Counted from the first letter of the stretch, positions 42,315 through 54,415 are shown. The stretch is 64,000 bases of DNA from Cladorhizidae sp. MBARI D1340-BT2 (GCA_028752905.1 JAQNBH010000012.1:21458570-21522569); one strand, 5' to 3'. Numbers and translations are program-made. The notes: a model not told the origin generated them from the sequence alone.

Positions 42315-42575
42315 TTGTGGGGATGTGCAACCTCTTTCCAAACCAGTGATCATGCCACTAAATTATTCCCCCAAATGTTTCTAGATTCTGAAGTGGCCAA
42401 GAACTTTTCTTGTGGTCATACAAAGGTCACAGCTACTATCAAGGAAACTTTGGCATCCACAATCTTATGCAGTTACGCCCAAGATATTTTCCAAATAGTG
42501 ATGGTTGAGACAGATGACAAGTCATGCATTATCTTCTTGATTCAGAGGAAGGAGATAACTGCTCAAGATTCTTGA
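42315..42575 (+). pseudogene. hAT-like transposase fragment
   Basis: The frame encodes FQTSDHATKLFPQMFLDSEV AKNFSCGHTKVTATIKETLA, the N-terminal wording of animal hAT-like transposases of the DUF4371/ZMYM-type group. It then loses register within about 40 codons. No flanking transposase domains or terminal repeats are visible, so it is an isolated relic. It is unrelated in position and strand to the larger hAT relic at 58-60 kb. Confidence 0.6.
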
Positions 42576-42795
42576 TGCCTATCGAAAAGATTGGCAGGGT
42601 GTAATATTCAATGCTCTCAAGGAATCTCTTAAAGTGTGTCAATTTTGTGATATTGTGAATATGAAGTCGCATAGCTTCACATCACTCAAATAGACTACAT
42701 TTCTATTCTACTTTCAGTCATGATGTATCAGTCGACACATATTGGTGTGCTTTATTTGTGATTTTGCAACAAAAAAAGTTTCTCTTCAGGAAGGA

Positions 42796-42870
42796 AAGGT
42801 TGATAGAGGCGGTGAGGAAAGATTGATAGAGGCAGCGAGAAAAGGTTGATAGAGGTGGTGAAGACTTTTC
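42796..42870. repeat. Three-copy short tandem repeat
   Basis: Three imperfect copies of a 23-25 base unit (aggttgatagaggcggtgag) in otherwise featureless DNA. Confidence 0.75.
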
Positions 42871-43594
42871 TTTGTATATAGCTGAATCCTACATGCCATT
42901 TTGACATTAATTAATGGGTGGAGTTCCATAATTCCGAGTGAAGGTCAATAGATCCAAGTATACGACAAGGCCGATATTGTGAACTGCTAGAAGCTATGCA
43001 ATGCAGCCCAAGTAGCACGAAGGCCTTGCCACTTAATGTGAACTGGTCCATAGATGTAAAGCATACATTTTTGTAAGTGCATGTCAGACACTACGAATGT
43101 AATGAAGGGTATAAGATCAGGTGACAGTCAAGAGTGCTCTAGTATTCTTGATGCTGCATATAAGTTTGGAAAAGGCTGCTTGCTGGAGCTGGTGGATGAA
43201 CTTTTGGTGGGGCAGGACTCCCAAAGTGAAGGGGGGAGGACATTTTGATCAGTAGTTATGTGCATGGTAAAGGGGAATCACAAAGTAGAAGGCTGGCACA
43301 AATCCACGACTGCCACTTCTATTAAATTAATGCATGCAACGAATCCGTGACCGTCATGTCCACATAATGTTTAATTATGTCACAGATTTGTGACATTCAT
43401 CCTGTACTGTGATATTGTGAAGAATGAGAGAAGTTTAGCTAGCGACTAAGTATGGTGTTGAAAACTCAACTATCCATGATTTTGTTTGGCTATGACAAGC
43501 TGAAACCTCTCACACTGAAATTCACCCATCCAAACATTTCACCTGTGCAAACACTCCCCTGGTTCCAATGTTTTGGATACCTGATTTCCTACTG
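42871..43594. other. No gene recognised
   Basis: Short frames only on both strands; no repeat or domain recognised. Confidence 0.5.
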
Positions 43595-44185
43595 CATAAT
43601 ATTAGTGTATATGGTAAAGGTGTCTCGCTAGTTAGGGTCTACAGGGGTGCTGCATAATAATAGTGTATATGATAAGGCCTCTCACTAGTTGTGGTCTACA
43701 GAGGTGCACTAGTGCATATGGTAAAGGTGTCTCACTAGTTGGGGTCTACAGAGGTACACTAGTGCATATGCTAAAGGTGTCTCACTAGTTGGGGTCTACA
43801 GGGGTGCTGCATAATATTAGTGTATATGGTAAGGCCTCTCACTAGTTGTGGTCTACAGAGGTGCACTATGGCATATGGTAAAGGTGTCTCACTTAGTTGG
43901 GGTCTACAGGGGTACACTATGGTAAAGGTGTCTCTAGTGGGGTCTACAGAGGTACACTAGTGTATATGGTAAAGGTATCTCACTAGTTGGGGTCTACAGG
44001 GGTACACTATGGTAAAGGTGTCTCACTAGTTGTGGTCTACAGACACTAGTGCATATGGTAAAGGTGTCTCACTTAGTTGGGGTCTACAGGGATACACTAG
44101 TGTATATGGTAAAGGTGTCTCACTAGTTGGGGTCTACAGGGGTACACTATGGTAAAAGTGTCTCACTAGTTGGGGTCTACAGAGG
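43595..44185. repeat. Tandem repeat array, left half
   Basis: About a dozen irregular copies of a 45-60 base unit: tatggtaaaggtgtctcact, agttggggtctac, aggggtacactagtg. The array is interrupted at 44186 by the LTR retrotransposon and resumes at 48432. Confidence 0.9.
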
Positions 44186-44324
44186 TGTAGGAACATACTT
44201 ACAATGAAGAACAGCAACCAAAGATTGAAGTAACACGAGGTTATAATTCCAAAATTCAATCAAACGTGGTATGGTAAAGGATCAACATTACAGTATGGTA
44301 AAGGGTCAATAGTCAATCGCTACA
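44186..44324 (-). repeat. 3' LTR
   Basis: 139 bases, tgtaggaacatacttacaat to caatcgctaca. Nearly identical to 48301-48431. On the coding strand it is preceded by the purine tract ggaaggggag (44326-44335). Confidence 0.93.
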
Positions 44325-44355
44325 GTACTCCCCTTCCAGTGAAAACATGGAACGG

Positions 44356-45339
44356 TTAAGGAATATAGTCACATAGTCGCTTGGGCCACTGCACTTGTCT
44401 ACCAGCACGAGTGGAGTGCTGAGGACTGGGTGGCGGCATACACAGGGTGGAGACTATGGGGATATCGGTTGAAGACATTGCTGGCTTATCAACTTGGGTG
44501 GGAATGATACAATTCATGGCAGCAGGCTTCAGGCGGTCCAATGAGATGGTCTGGTTCAGGCCCTTGATACGGATGACCCAAGATTTGCCCTGACGTTGTA
44601 AGACTTCGAAGGGGCAGTTATATGGCTGCTGCAAAGGTTTGCGGACTGTGGCATCGGACAAAAACATGGGTGCAGGACGAAAGAGCACTATCTATGTGTA
44701 CCGGCCTTTGCCTTGGGGAACGTGTTGGTGGGGGTCGGAGAGATTGCATGACCTTTTTGACCTTTTTGAGCCTGTCAACATATCCCATTGGGTTAAAAGA
44801 GGTCTGGGTGATCGATGTGTCGAAAAATTCACCAGGTAAACGTAGTGTGGTGCTGTATACCAATTCAGCAGTGGAACAGCGTAGGTCATCCTTGAGGGTA
44901 GTCCAAATACCTAATAAGGTTAGTGGTAGGGAACTAACCCAATTGATGGGTGTCGGTTGGCATTTAAGGGAAGCTTTGAGCTGGCGATGAAAATGCTCGA
45001 TTAATCCATTAGAGATAGGATGGTATGCTGTGGTGCGAATACGCTTTGTTCCCAACAAACGCATTAGGTGTCCCAGAGTGCTGATTCAAACTGAGCTCCA
45101 CGATCTGTCGTGACTGTGGAGGGGACACCGAATCGTGCAACCCAAATGGTGACAAACGCTTCAGCAACCATCTCTGCAGTGATGTCGGGGATCGGGACAA
45201 CTTCGGGCCAACAAGTGAAACGGTCAATGCATGTTAACACGTATGAGAAACCTTTACAAGGTGGTAAAGGCCCGACAAGATCAAGGTGGATGCGATCGAA
45301 TCGAGCATCCAGTGTTGGAAATGGGAGAAGTGGGGACAC
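44356..45339 (-). pseudogene. Integrase core and C-terminus of pol
   Basis: Integrase catalytic core in pieces: FDRIHLDLVGPLPP (first Asp), TVTTDRGAQFES (second Asp), then after a frame change TTAYHPISNGLIEHFHRQLK (Glu). The C-terminal part (YNCPFEVLQRQGKSWVIRIK ... LDRLKPA) ends with a stop just before the polypurine tract. Confidence 0.85.
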
Positions 45340-46226
45340 GGTATGCCTCTGTACCTTAGAGCGCTGGCACTGTAGGCAACATCTAGTCCAGTAGCGGACA
45401 TCAGTGTTAATGCCCGGCCAGACATAGCGTGTAGTAAGGAGCTTTTGTGTGGCTCGGATTCCAGATGAGATAAACCGTGAAGGCCATCAAATATAGTGCG
45501 CCTGAAACCTTGGGGCACAAAAGGGCGTGGTGTACCAGTAGACATGTCGCAAAGCAGGGTGATGTCTGCAGTGGGCAACGGAAGTTTCTGAAAGATGAGT
45601 GAGGTAGTTCCGGACTGAAGATTGATAAGTTCTGTGTCTCCCTTCTGGGCGTGTGCCAAGGCTTGGAAATCGATGGGTGAGGGGGAATGAGTGTTGAGTG
45701 TGTTGATAGTAATCCGGGACAAAGCATCAGCTGCGAGGTTGTCTTGGCCTTTAACGAAACGAATATCTGAAGTAAATTGGGAGATGAAATCGAGGTGACG
45801 AATCTGCCTAGGTGAATGTTGATCGGCTCGAATGACCAAAGCATAAGTGAACGGCTTGTGGTCAGTGCGGATGTGGAAAACACGTCCTTCAATGAAATGC
45901 CGGAAGTGTTGGATAGCCAGGTAGACCGCCAAGAGCTCCCTGTCGAATGTGCTATAGCGTGTCTCTGACTGCTTCAACTTTTTAGAAAAGTAGGAAATGG
46001 GGGACCAAACTCCTGAAATGCACTGTTGAAGGACAGCGCCGACAGCTGTATCTGATGCGTCCGTAAGAATGCATGTGGAAGCAGACGGCTTGGGGTGATT
46101 GAGGAGAGTGGCATGTGCAAGAGACTCCTTTATCTTTGTGAAAGATGCCATTGCATCATCCGTCCAGGTCAGATGCTGGGAGGGAGGGACAACATGGCAT
46201 TTAACGGCTGAAGAATCTGTGCACAC
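45234..46226 (-). pseudogene. RNase H and integrase zinc-binding region of pol
   Basis: One long frame carrying RNase H: LTDASDTAVGAVLQQ, the YSTFDRELLAVYLAIQHFRH helix, RTDHKPFTYAL, and DNLAADALSRI. It then enters the integrase HHCC region, where the register shifts near 45457. The catalytic D-E-D residues of RNase H appear intact. Confidence 0.85.
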
Positions 46227-47272
46227 TGGGGTACAAAACGATGGTAAAAATTAATGAGGCCCAAAAATGCACGCAACTGACGCACCGAAGTAGGTCGTGG
46301 GAAATGACGAACAACCGCTACTTTGCTATCCAGTGGACGTATGCCGTGACTGCAGACATGGTGCTAAAAAGTCCAGACTGTCAACACCAACTACGCACTT
46401 GGAAGGGTTGATCAGGATGCCATACTGACTCAGGCATTGAAAACTTGTCGCAAGTGCTGTTTGTGCTCCTCTACCGAAGTGCTGGCAATGAGGACGTCAT
46501 CCACATAAACGAACTAGAAATGTAGACCACGAAGAACCTGGTCTATAAAGCGTTGAAATATTTGACCTGCATTACGTAAACCAAAAGGCATACGAACAAA
46601 TTCAAAAAGACCAAAGGGGGTAATAACAGCTGTTTTGGGCACATCGCAGGGCTCTACTGGGATCTGGTAAATAAGCTCTGACTAGGTCTTGCGTACCATG
46701 TAATGAGGAAGTAAAGTCCTGGATGTAGGGAAAAGGATATCGGTCAGGTGTGGGTAATGTTGTTCAAAGCTAGGCAGGGCCGCCAATCACCAGGGGTTTT
46801 CTTCGGCACCATGTGGAGGGCAGACGACCAGTTACTCGAAGAAGGTTGAATGATTCCCAATTCTAACATGTGTTCAAATTCCTGGCGGGCAATGTGTAGA
46901 CACTCTGGTGAAAGGCGACGAGCTCATGTAGAGACAGGAGGTCCAGTAGTTGTGATGTGATGTGTGACATTGTGTTTAGGAGGTTGATTGACAGGTTGGG
47001 GCGCAGTGAGCATGGGGAAATCAGAGAGGAGAGCACCAAACTCATTGGCTGGGGCTCGTAGCAAAATGGATGGGCTAGGTGTAGGTGCTGTAGTTGAGAT
47101 ACCCTGTATTCTCAACTGGGTCTGAGCATCCACTAAGCGAGTGTGTGTCATGTCGGCCAAAAGATTAAAGTGACGAAGGAAATCAGCTCCTAGGATGGGT
47201 CTCTTAACATCTGCAAGGATGAAAACCCAATGGAAGGTGCGTCGAAATCCGAGATCGAGGGTGAGTGAGCGG
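46226..47272 (-). pseudogene. Reverse transcriptase region of pol, disrupted
   Basis: Recognisable pieces in changing frames: a leader near 47160-46924, a STRARRLSPECLHIARQEFEH type region near 46900, WSSALHMVPKK with DWRPCL, PFGLRNAGQIFQRF, and the catalytic YVDDVLIAS box near 46515-46490 directly after an in-frame stop. At least three frame changes or stops separate them. Confidence 0.8.
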
Positions 47273-47515
47273 CTACCGAAAGTGACAATGGGGGGTATTA
47301 TTGACAGCTTGCAAAGTCAAACGATCGTGGGGTCGTTTCCATTCCATGCGTGATGGTGGAATCACGCTCACCTCTGTGCCCGTATCCACAAGGAAATGGA
47401 GCCCACAGGAATGCTCGGTTACATAAAATAGACGACTTGGGTTTGGGCCAGACACTCTCGTCGCCACTAGCGCCTGGCCTGGTCGTTTAACTCCTTGCAG
47501 CAAGGTTGATGGCAC
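47273..47515 (-). pseudogene. Aspartic protease region of pol
   Basis: In a different frame overlapping the end of gag: GLHFLVDTGTEVSVIPPSR with the catalytic DTG. The frame breaks shortly after (QAVNNTP...), and the continuation is found in another frame downstream, showing decay. Confidence 0.8.
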
Positions 47516-48288
47516 TTGGTAGCAGCATCTCCAAAACGTTGATGATACCAGCAGAGAGTAGGATCTTCTCTCTGTGCTTGTCGGCCAGGGCTAGGAGAGC
47601 ATCGGAAAGCAGACCTGAAGGAATGCTGTCGAACTTCACGAGAGCGCATGGAGAGGGATTTCACTAGCTCTTGTAATTGGGGCACTTCCGAGCGCAAAGA
47701 GTCCACTCCAGGAGGCGATAGGTGGGTATGAACTGCTGCTACCGATAATGCTGCGACAGGGGGTGGTGCTACTTCAACAATACTGTCGGCCATGTGAGCC
47801 AAAGTATCTAGGCTGATATCCATACCCAAGGGAGTTAGCACCATATGCACACTACTGGGGAGGCATTGCAGGAAAAGCTCCTGTAAAAATGAATCATCAG
47901 GACGTTCACCCCAGAGTTGTTGCATGCGACGCAGAAGCTGTGAGGGTTTGCGATCACCAAGCTCAACTTCATTGAGGAGTTTCTGCAATTTCTGCTGATT
48001 TGAACCTGCTGTCCTGGTGATTAACTCCCTTTTTAGCACGGAATAGGGAGTGTCAGGGGGAGGGGCCAAAACTAAGTCTCGAATTTCAGTGGCAGTTCCA
48101 GGTGAAAGTGATGCCACAATGTAGTCAAACTTAGTCTTTTCAAGCATAATGCCTCGAGTGGCAAACTGAGCCTCTACCTGCGCGAACCAAAGATCAGGGT
48201 CAGCAGGCCAATATGGTGGCAACTTTAGCGCAATAGCGCTAACTGCATGCAAAGCACGTCCAGGAGGTTCTTCTATGTTGCTCATCAT
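47467..48288 (-). CDS. gag polyprotein of Ty3/gypsy element
   Basis: Nucleocapsid/capsid precursor of the retrotransposon. About 273 residues from the ATG next to the primer-binding site. The capsid part opens LPPYWPADPDLWFAQVEAQF and contains a Leu-rich core (LLRRMQQLWGERPDDSFLQE). The C-terminus has a CWYHQRFGDAATKCHQPC cysteine/histidine knuckle, the variant common in metazoan gypsy elements with this capsid type. The frame is intact. The upstream 30 codons of the open frame lie in the LTR and are not taken as coding. Confidence 0.85.
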   Translation of the reverse strand: MMSNIEEPPGRALHAVSAIALKLPPYWPADPDLWFAQVEAQFATRGIMLEKTKFDYIVASLSPGTATEIRDLVLAPPPDTPYSVLKRELITRTAGSNQQKLQKLLNEVELGDRKPSQLLRRMQQLWGERPDDSFLQELFLQCLPSSVHMVLTPLGMDISLDTLAHMADSIVEVAPPPVAALSVAAVHTHLSPPGVDSLRSEVPQLQELVKSLSMRSREVRQHSFRSAFRCSPSPGRQAQREDPTLCWYHQRFGDAATKCHQPCCKELNDQARR

Positions 48289-48300
48289 CGGGGTCACCAA
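48285..48300 (-). promoter_or_regulatory. Primer-binding site
   Basis: Immediately inside the 5' LTR the coding strand reads ttggtgaccccgatgatg, a TGG-initial tRNA-complementary primer site. The gag start ATG (48288-48286) falls within it. Confidence 0.65.
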
Positions 48301-48431
48301 TGTAGGAACGTACTTACAATGAAGAACAGCAACCAATGATTGAAGTAACACGAGGTTATAATTCCAAAATTCAATCAAACGTGGTATGGTAAAGGATCAA
48401 CATTACATTATGGTAAAGGGTAATCGCTACA
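48301..48431 (-). repeat. 5' LTR
   Basis: 131 bases, tgtaggaacgtacttacaat to taatcgctaca. It lacks 8 bases present in the other LTR. Unusually short for Ty3/gypsy LTRs. Confidence 0.93.
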
Positions 48432-48680
48432 GAGGTACACTAGTGTATATGTTAAAGGTGTCTCACTAGTTGGGGTCTACAAGGGTACACTAGCGTATAT
48501 GGTAAAGGTGTCTCACTAGTTGGGGTTTACATGAGCACACCAGCGTATATGGTAAAGTGTCTCACTAGTTGGGGTCTACAGGGGTACACTTGTGTATAAT
48601 GGTAAAGGTGTCTCACTAGTTGGGGTCTACAGGGGTACACTAGTGTATATGGTAAAGGAGTCTCACTAGTTGGGGTACAG
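48432..48680. repeat. Tandem repeat array, right half
   Basis: Five copies of the same unit as at 43595-44185, in the same orientation. They begin with the gagg target duplication next to the LTR. Confidence 0.9.
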
Positions 48681-49212
48681 CATATTTTGCTTCAATTTTT
48701 TTTTTTTTTACATTTTTTTGCTCGTTTCAAGCAGATTTTTTTTCCATAAAAGGAAGTTGTCCAGATGTGCAGTTTCTCATCTACAAACTAATATAGGCAC
48801 AAGAAATGGAAGCAAAACTGACTTTTGAATAAGAGGAGACATAGTCATGATCAACTAAACAGTAAAGTAGTTCTAACAACAACAGGTGTGTTATATAGTT
48901 GTCCGCTCAACAACCAGCTTAATGGTATTATAGTTGATGAAGGTTTGCAAGTTCCGCCAATGAGTTCTGCAGAATCTAACTCCGAGCTTCTTGACACACC
49001 GGCATTAGTCACTCCTATTAAACGCACTTTCTACATTGTGTTCTCTTGTTAGACTACGCGAATAAGCACATGCCATATTTTGTTGCTTATTATCACAATC
49101 TGAACATCCACACAGTTATAGAGCCACCTTCAAATGATGAGCTCGTGTCTCGTTTGTAGGACAATGAGACAAAAATTATATGAGGCTGACAAATTATTAT
49201 ACTTTTCCTGTT
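48681..49212. other. No gene recognised
   Basis: Contains poly-T tracts (48698-48722) and one 75-codon + strand frame at 48825-49052 without recognisable domain. Confidence 0.5.
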
Positions 49213-49345
49213 CAGGTGAGTATATATATAATATATATATATTATATTATATATATATTATATATAATATTATATATTATACATATATATTATTATATAT
49301 ATGATATATATTATATATATATTATATATTATATATAAAAAATAT
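49213..49345. repeat. (TA)-rich low-complexity tract
   Basis: About 130 bases almost entirely of T and A in tatata/attata alternation, self-complementary throughout and therefore prone to cruciform or hairpin formation. Confidence 0.95.
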
Positions 49346-50690
49346 ATACAGAATAACTTTCATTCTCCTTCTATTTGAAGTAGTTTGGAACTAGTAATGG
49401 TGACAGCTAAGTAACACACCTTTCTTTGGCTTGCTCTGAGAATCACCCATGATGCAGCAGGTAGTAATGGAAGAGGACTTTCAGATCTTATATGATATGA
49501 TCTATAAGGAATGCAATTTTTAACAATGATAATGCTGATCGTAGTTCACTAGGGTCAGCAGTACAAACATCAGCTACACCACGTAACTAGCTATGCAAAT
49601 TATAATAAGGGGGGAAAAACACAATAAAAAAACATCCTACAGAGCTGTCTTGTAATACAATTTCCTTAGGTCCATTATCTATCCTTTATTATAAACAACT
49701 TCCACATGAGTGGCCATTGCCTTGGTTACAGCTTCTCTCTTCAAATGTTAAGCAAACTACACCCTCAAGAAGTGTTAAGCACCTTGGCACCTTAGACCTC
49801 AAACTGGTATATTCTTTTCTGAGAGCACATGAGAACCCAAAGAGAAGTTTGTTGCTAAAGAAATGGCAGAAGTTCAGAAACACAGCTCTTATCAGTAATT
49901 GTCACCTGTTCGAGGTCGGGTGATCACATGCAACTATTTCGCGCATTCCTATTGCTCATGTTCAAATAACAGAATGCCTCCTCGATTAGCATGCACCTGC
50001 CAATATCACATGCCAGTAGGCAGCTCATGAAATGAATAGAACACATGCATTCTAATGGTGGTATCTTGCAATTTTTCATTATTGTCTCTATGGATGGGAC
50101 TTTTAGAGAAGAAGTTGGTGAATTACAGCTCAAGCAGAATTTAATAGCAATAGAAAGTTGGAAGACTCAACAGTGACTTGCAACATGTTGGAGTTTTGTT
50201 AGAGCAAATATTTTTAAGTTCTTGATGCTATTCTCAAAGACATGCTTCCTAACTAAAGTCCTCTCTTCACCACTGCACTTACCAAACTTTTCTCATCGTC
50301 TTGTTTCAGATCCTTGAACATCGTTTAATGCCATATTTCGTTTTTTTAAACTTTATAGACCAATGATAAACCTAGAAAGGTATTTGAGATAAATTATTTG
50401 AGATGTAGTTGAAAAGAGACGTGCCAAGCATAGCTAAACAGTACAATTATGGGACAAATAGTATCACTTGATGGCTACCCCAAATTATGGCATATAGCTA
50501 ACTTTATATCCTAACCTGTTATACAGTTCATGGCTCAATCAATATAATATACTTTTGAGTTAAAAATATTTACCGAGTAGTTAAACGGCCATATTTTCTG
50601 GGGGGAAAATCAATTAGAAAAAAAGAATAAACCATCTGTCAACAAACTCTCAGTTGACATAATAATATTACAATAACCGTCTCAATAATC
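49346..50690. other. No gene recognised
   Basis: Short frames on both strands only, including a + strand 68-codon frame at 49717-49923. Nothing recognisable. Confidence 0.5.
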
Positions 50691-50712
50691 AACTTGAAAT
50701 TGTACTCTCTCC

Positions 50713-50764
50713 ATGTTTCGACTAGATACTCTAGCCTTCATCAGGAATCCCTGATGAAGGCTAG
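50713..50764. repeat. Dispersed repeat copy ending in a perfect hairpin
   Basis: The core gtttcgactagatactctag ccttcatcagg is followed by a 4-base loop (aatc) and the exact reverse complement of the last 15 bases (cctgatgaaggctag): arms 50731-50745 and 50750-50764. The same core occurs at 9.9 and 16.2 kb without the second arm. Consistent with a MITE-like or foldback element terminus. Confidence 0.8.
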
Positions 50765-53700
50765 GGAATCAGGTAAATTATTGGTTTTCAGGGATCTGTT
50801 AAGATTACATGATTATTTTTATACTTAGCCTTGAATACAGATATTTCTACTACACCATTTATCTGAGTTTGTTTAAGCCAAAAAAATCAGCAAAATTTTG
50901 GGATGGGAGAGAGGTTGGCTCATATTTCAGCGAATGCAGCACTTACACAAAGTAAGGAGACCTCTTTGGACAGGTGTCATATAGTTTCTCCTAATAATAC
51001 TAGTTATAAATGAGAGAAAACTTGAATGCAAAATGCGTACAGGTGGTAACCCATGCTTTAGTGTAAGTACATCTACTTAATGAAGTAATGCAGGAATATG
51101 ATCCTGTTCCAAGAGTGCCAAGGTGTTTCACAATTTCATAACATTCCTGACATTTTTAATGGCACCAAAGGATATCTTTGTTGAAATGAATTAGAAATAT
51201 TACTGGAAGGTATGGCCCCAGCACACTATTAAACCATCCAGTGCACAACAATTAAGGCCTCATAAAAGTTAAGGCAGCACATGTCGAAAGGCAATTACAT
51301 TTCTCAAGTCTATACTTTTATTGAGCACAATAAGATTTGGGACAAACCTCACAAGCCCCAGAAGGCCAAGTACAGACCTCACAGTCACAGAAGTGAGTGC
51401 AGATTGCTCTTACTCTCTAATAATTTCTGTAACTACCTTAATATTATATAGCTGTTAGGCCCTGATGTTAGGCCCTGTCTAACAAATTGCACAACTACAT
51501 ACCCTAGAGAACAGGAACAGTAATAAGAACATTGAACATTATCTTAAATGGTAAAACTAGAGTAGATTACAGAACAGAAACAGCGGTAAAGGCCTGTAAA
51601 AGATGACTAACAACTATAGTGTTGGCTGTGGTCCTTTTACATTAAGAGGGGAATAATGTCAAAAAAATACACCTCGACAATACCAATCATATTTTCCACC
51701 CACTACCCTCTATCAACATAATTTTTGTACCAAAATGTAGCATAGAAGATAAGCTATTTAATGATGTATTTAACTTTTGTCATATATATTTTTATGCCAA
51801 AGTGTCAGCCAGGAAATCCAGTCCACAAATTAAAAACCCATTAATAATGCTAAGTGGCTGCTAGGTGGTTTATTGGTAAGAGTACATGTAGTAGTTTCAC
51901 CTAAACTATTTCAATAAGTATGATAATGCACCACAGGAGAGGGGGGAAATCCCATACAAACCACATGCAGATATGCTGGTCTATACCCAACACATTCTCA
52001 TAACAGTGAAAATAAAATAATTTAGGTTAAAGAGCACACAATAAGCATTCTGGTGATATAATATAAATTATGGAGTTTGGGTGAGAAATGAAGGAGAAAT
52101 TTGTGGAAATATGTGGAAATTCTTCTAATCTAATGCGACGCGATTCTTCTTCACACTTGCTGGGTTTCTAATGAAAATAGTGAGTGCAAAAGCTGTCGTA
52201 ACTGCATCATAGAATCTTCAAATGTTCTGAAACTTGGAATATGACTTCTATATGAGCAGAGACACCATTTAAAATAGTTGTTAAAAAAAGTGAAAGTTAG
52301 CATTTTGACATTATTCCCCCCTTAATAAAAGTATTCCACAATAAGTGGAATAAAAATTTGTGGATTTGTGGCGGTTTAGGGGCATTATGCAGGTCCATTA
52401 ATTTTGAAATGCAGGTCCAACTGATAAAGTGCTATGCCATCCATGCCTCTGTCCATAGCTAGTGTAAGGATTATGGCCAGAGATAGCTAGGGACAGGACC
52501 TGGTCTAGGGCTAAGGCAGAATATCCATAGATTGCACAAGGCCCGATGACGGCAAACACGCATGACTTATATTTATATTCAACTTCGTACAATTAATGAC
52601 TTACTTTGTTGTGGCCTTTTAAGCCGCAAAAAAGTACTGTAGCATATAGCAGATCAGATCTTTTATGTAACCTACCTAAAAGGAATACCAATTTAATACA
52701 TACTGAGCAAGGTCATGATCATAGCCAAAATATTTATGACCAGGATTTATCCCAGTACAAACATAATATAAAGATGATGAAAAAGCAACAACAAAAACAC
52801 AAAGTTATTACAGTATTCAGATTTAGCTACCATATAATTAGCGGTTGACCTTGAAAACTTGAGTGTGAGGAGGACTGATCCGACGTTTTTTTAAACTAAG
52901 GGCCGCACTGATCAACGACCGGATACGCCCCGCATTTATAGCAGGGTGTGCGTGAGTGCGCTAAAAGACGCCACCTGCTGTCGGTCTGCCTCTGGAGAGG
53001 CAATTGTGGCGCCTCCCAGTTACTGCAGAGGTGGATGGATTCATTTAGCTTTGTTTTAGGTATATATGCAGGTACATATGCATAATATTATGTGTATTTA
53101 TTAATTGTAAAAAAATAATAATAATATAAAAAAATTAAAGACTCCCAAGCGCGCGCAGAATGCAGCTGGCTGAAAACACCACAAACCCCTCGGCGAGATC
53201 CTTTACCGAACTACCAAGAGTTCTTCATAGTGGAACTTTAAGGGGATACCATGACCAGGAGAAAGTGAGGTGGGAAGAAGGAAGATCATTAGTTTCGGAA
53301 GCAGAGTCAGAGAAATGTTAGGAAATGCTGGCAACTACTAAATTATTCAAGAACTGCTTGAGTGAGAGGATAGGAACTAGGGCACACTTCAAGGACATGA
53401 AATCAAATGCTAAAGGGATGCGTGCAGAAATGTTAATGTCAACCTAATATGAGGTAGCTCTTTTTCAATGCTGTGCTGGGCCTGTACAGCTCTGGAGACT
53501 GCCTCATGTATGACAGCTACCCATGAAGCAGGGTCTAGGAACCCATGACCTGGACTCTCTACGAAGAGGGTGTGGGCCTATATACTGCCCCTTTGCTGGG
53601 GCAAGGGAGGAGACAGAGAACAAGTAGTAAGCACCTTTGATCCAGAGCTTGCTCTTTAATAATTACTCCAGAAATTAGTGTGTCGTATACTTCTACATGC

Positions 53701-54100
53701 AAGTTTAATATCTAAGGAGTGGGGGCGAGCTAATAAGAAGAGTGGTTAAAGGTAATGGTTTTACAGCACTAGGGCAAACATAGACCTTGGAGAGTTTTGT
53801 GAGCAATCCCCTTCAACCAAGTTGCTATGCTAGAGAAGAGAGGATCTCTGGGACCTTCACAAGTTTTATTGTGCAGACTATCACAAGTAATGAATGTATG
53901 GCTGTATCAATTTTGAGCTTGATTTTCATATGCCAACTTATCTTTTGTAAACGTTGGGAGCATTTGGGAAGTACTCTTCACTGCCTGCTAACCCCCTGTC
54001 CTTGCAGCACTAATTCTGCGTAACCTCTATAGTGATATGATGGATTGTACACCAAGTAAATTCGATTCTAGTCCTTGTAAGACATACCTTCTCATTGGTG
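50765..54100. other. No gene recognised
   Basis: Only short frames on both strands, with no recognisable domain, RNA gene or clear repeat. A short poly-A/TAA-rich patch is at 53106-53140. Confidence 0.5.
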
Positions 54101-54139
54101 AACCAATTGCCATTCACGAGTCCCCCATTGGAGTTGTCT

Positions 54140-54415
54140 CATACCACCTTGTGCATGCAGGACGGGGCCATGGAATCCCCTGTAACTCCCAGTGCATGCT
54201 GGGGCGGGCCATGGAATTAACCCATGACACATAGTGCATGCTGGGCTGTGGAATTGCCCATAACATCTAGTGTGCATGCTGGGCTGGACCATGGAGTTCT
54301 CTCATAATATCTAGTGTATGCTGGACAGACCATGGAATTGAATTATCGCATAACACCTAGTGCATGCTGAACCATGGAATTGTCCCATCACCTAGTGCAT
54401 AATGGACTGGATTTG
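54140..54415. repeat. Degenerate minisatellite of about 45-55 bp
   Basis: Five to six imperfect copies of a unit with tagtgcatgctgggc, then ggaccatggaatt, then gcccataaca. Spacing varies by several bases, so no common reading frame. Confidence 0.75.

Larger units (their letters stand above)
44186..48431 (-). mobile_element. Ty3/gypsy LTR retrotransposon, coding region decayed
   Basis: A 4.25-kb element in minus orientation: 5' LTR 48301-48431, primer-binding site, gag, protease, reverse transcriptase, RNase H, integrase, polypurine tract, 3' LTR 44186-44324. The order RT-RNaseH-integrase defines Ty3/gypsy. Four-base target duplications (gagg at 44182-44185 and 48432-48435) flank it. The LTRs begin TGTAGG and end CTACA and differ by an 8-base indel and a few substitutions, so insertion is not very old. 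Nonetheless pol contains several stops and frame changes (for example a stop just before the YVDD box and a shift near 45457), so this copy is not autonomous. Confidence 0.93.

Noticed and set aside
43595..44185. A second microexon-like array, because ctcactagt occurs in every unit
   Set aside because: On the minus strand no AG-(3 nt)-GT arrangement with a proper donor is conserved across units; lengths vary irregularly.
44618..45394. Plus-strand open frames of 94-122 codons across the gypsy element
   Set aside because: They are shadows of the minus-strand integrase region; the minus-strand frames have recognisable motifs.
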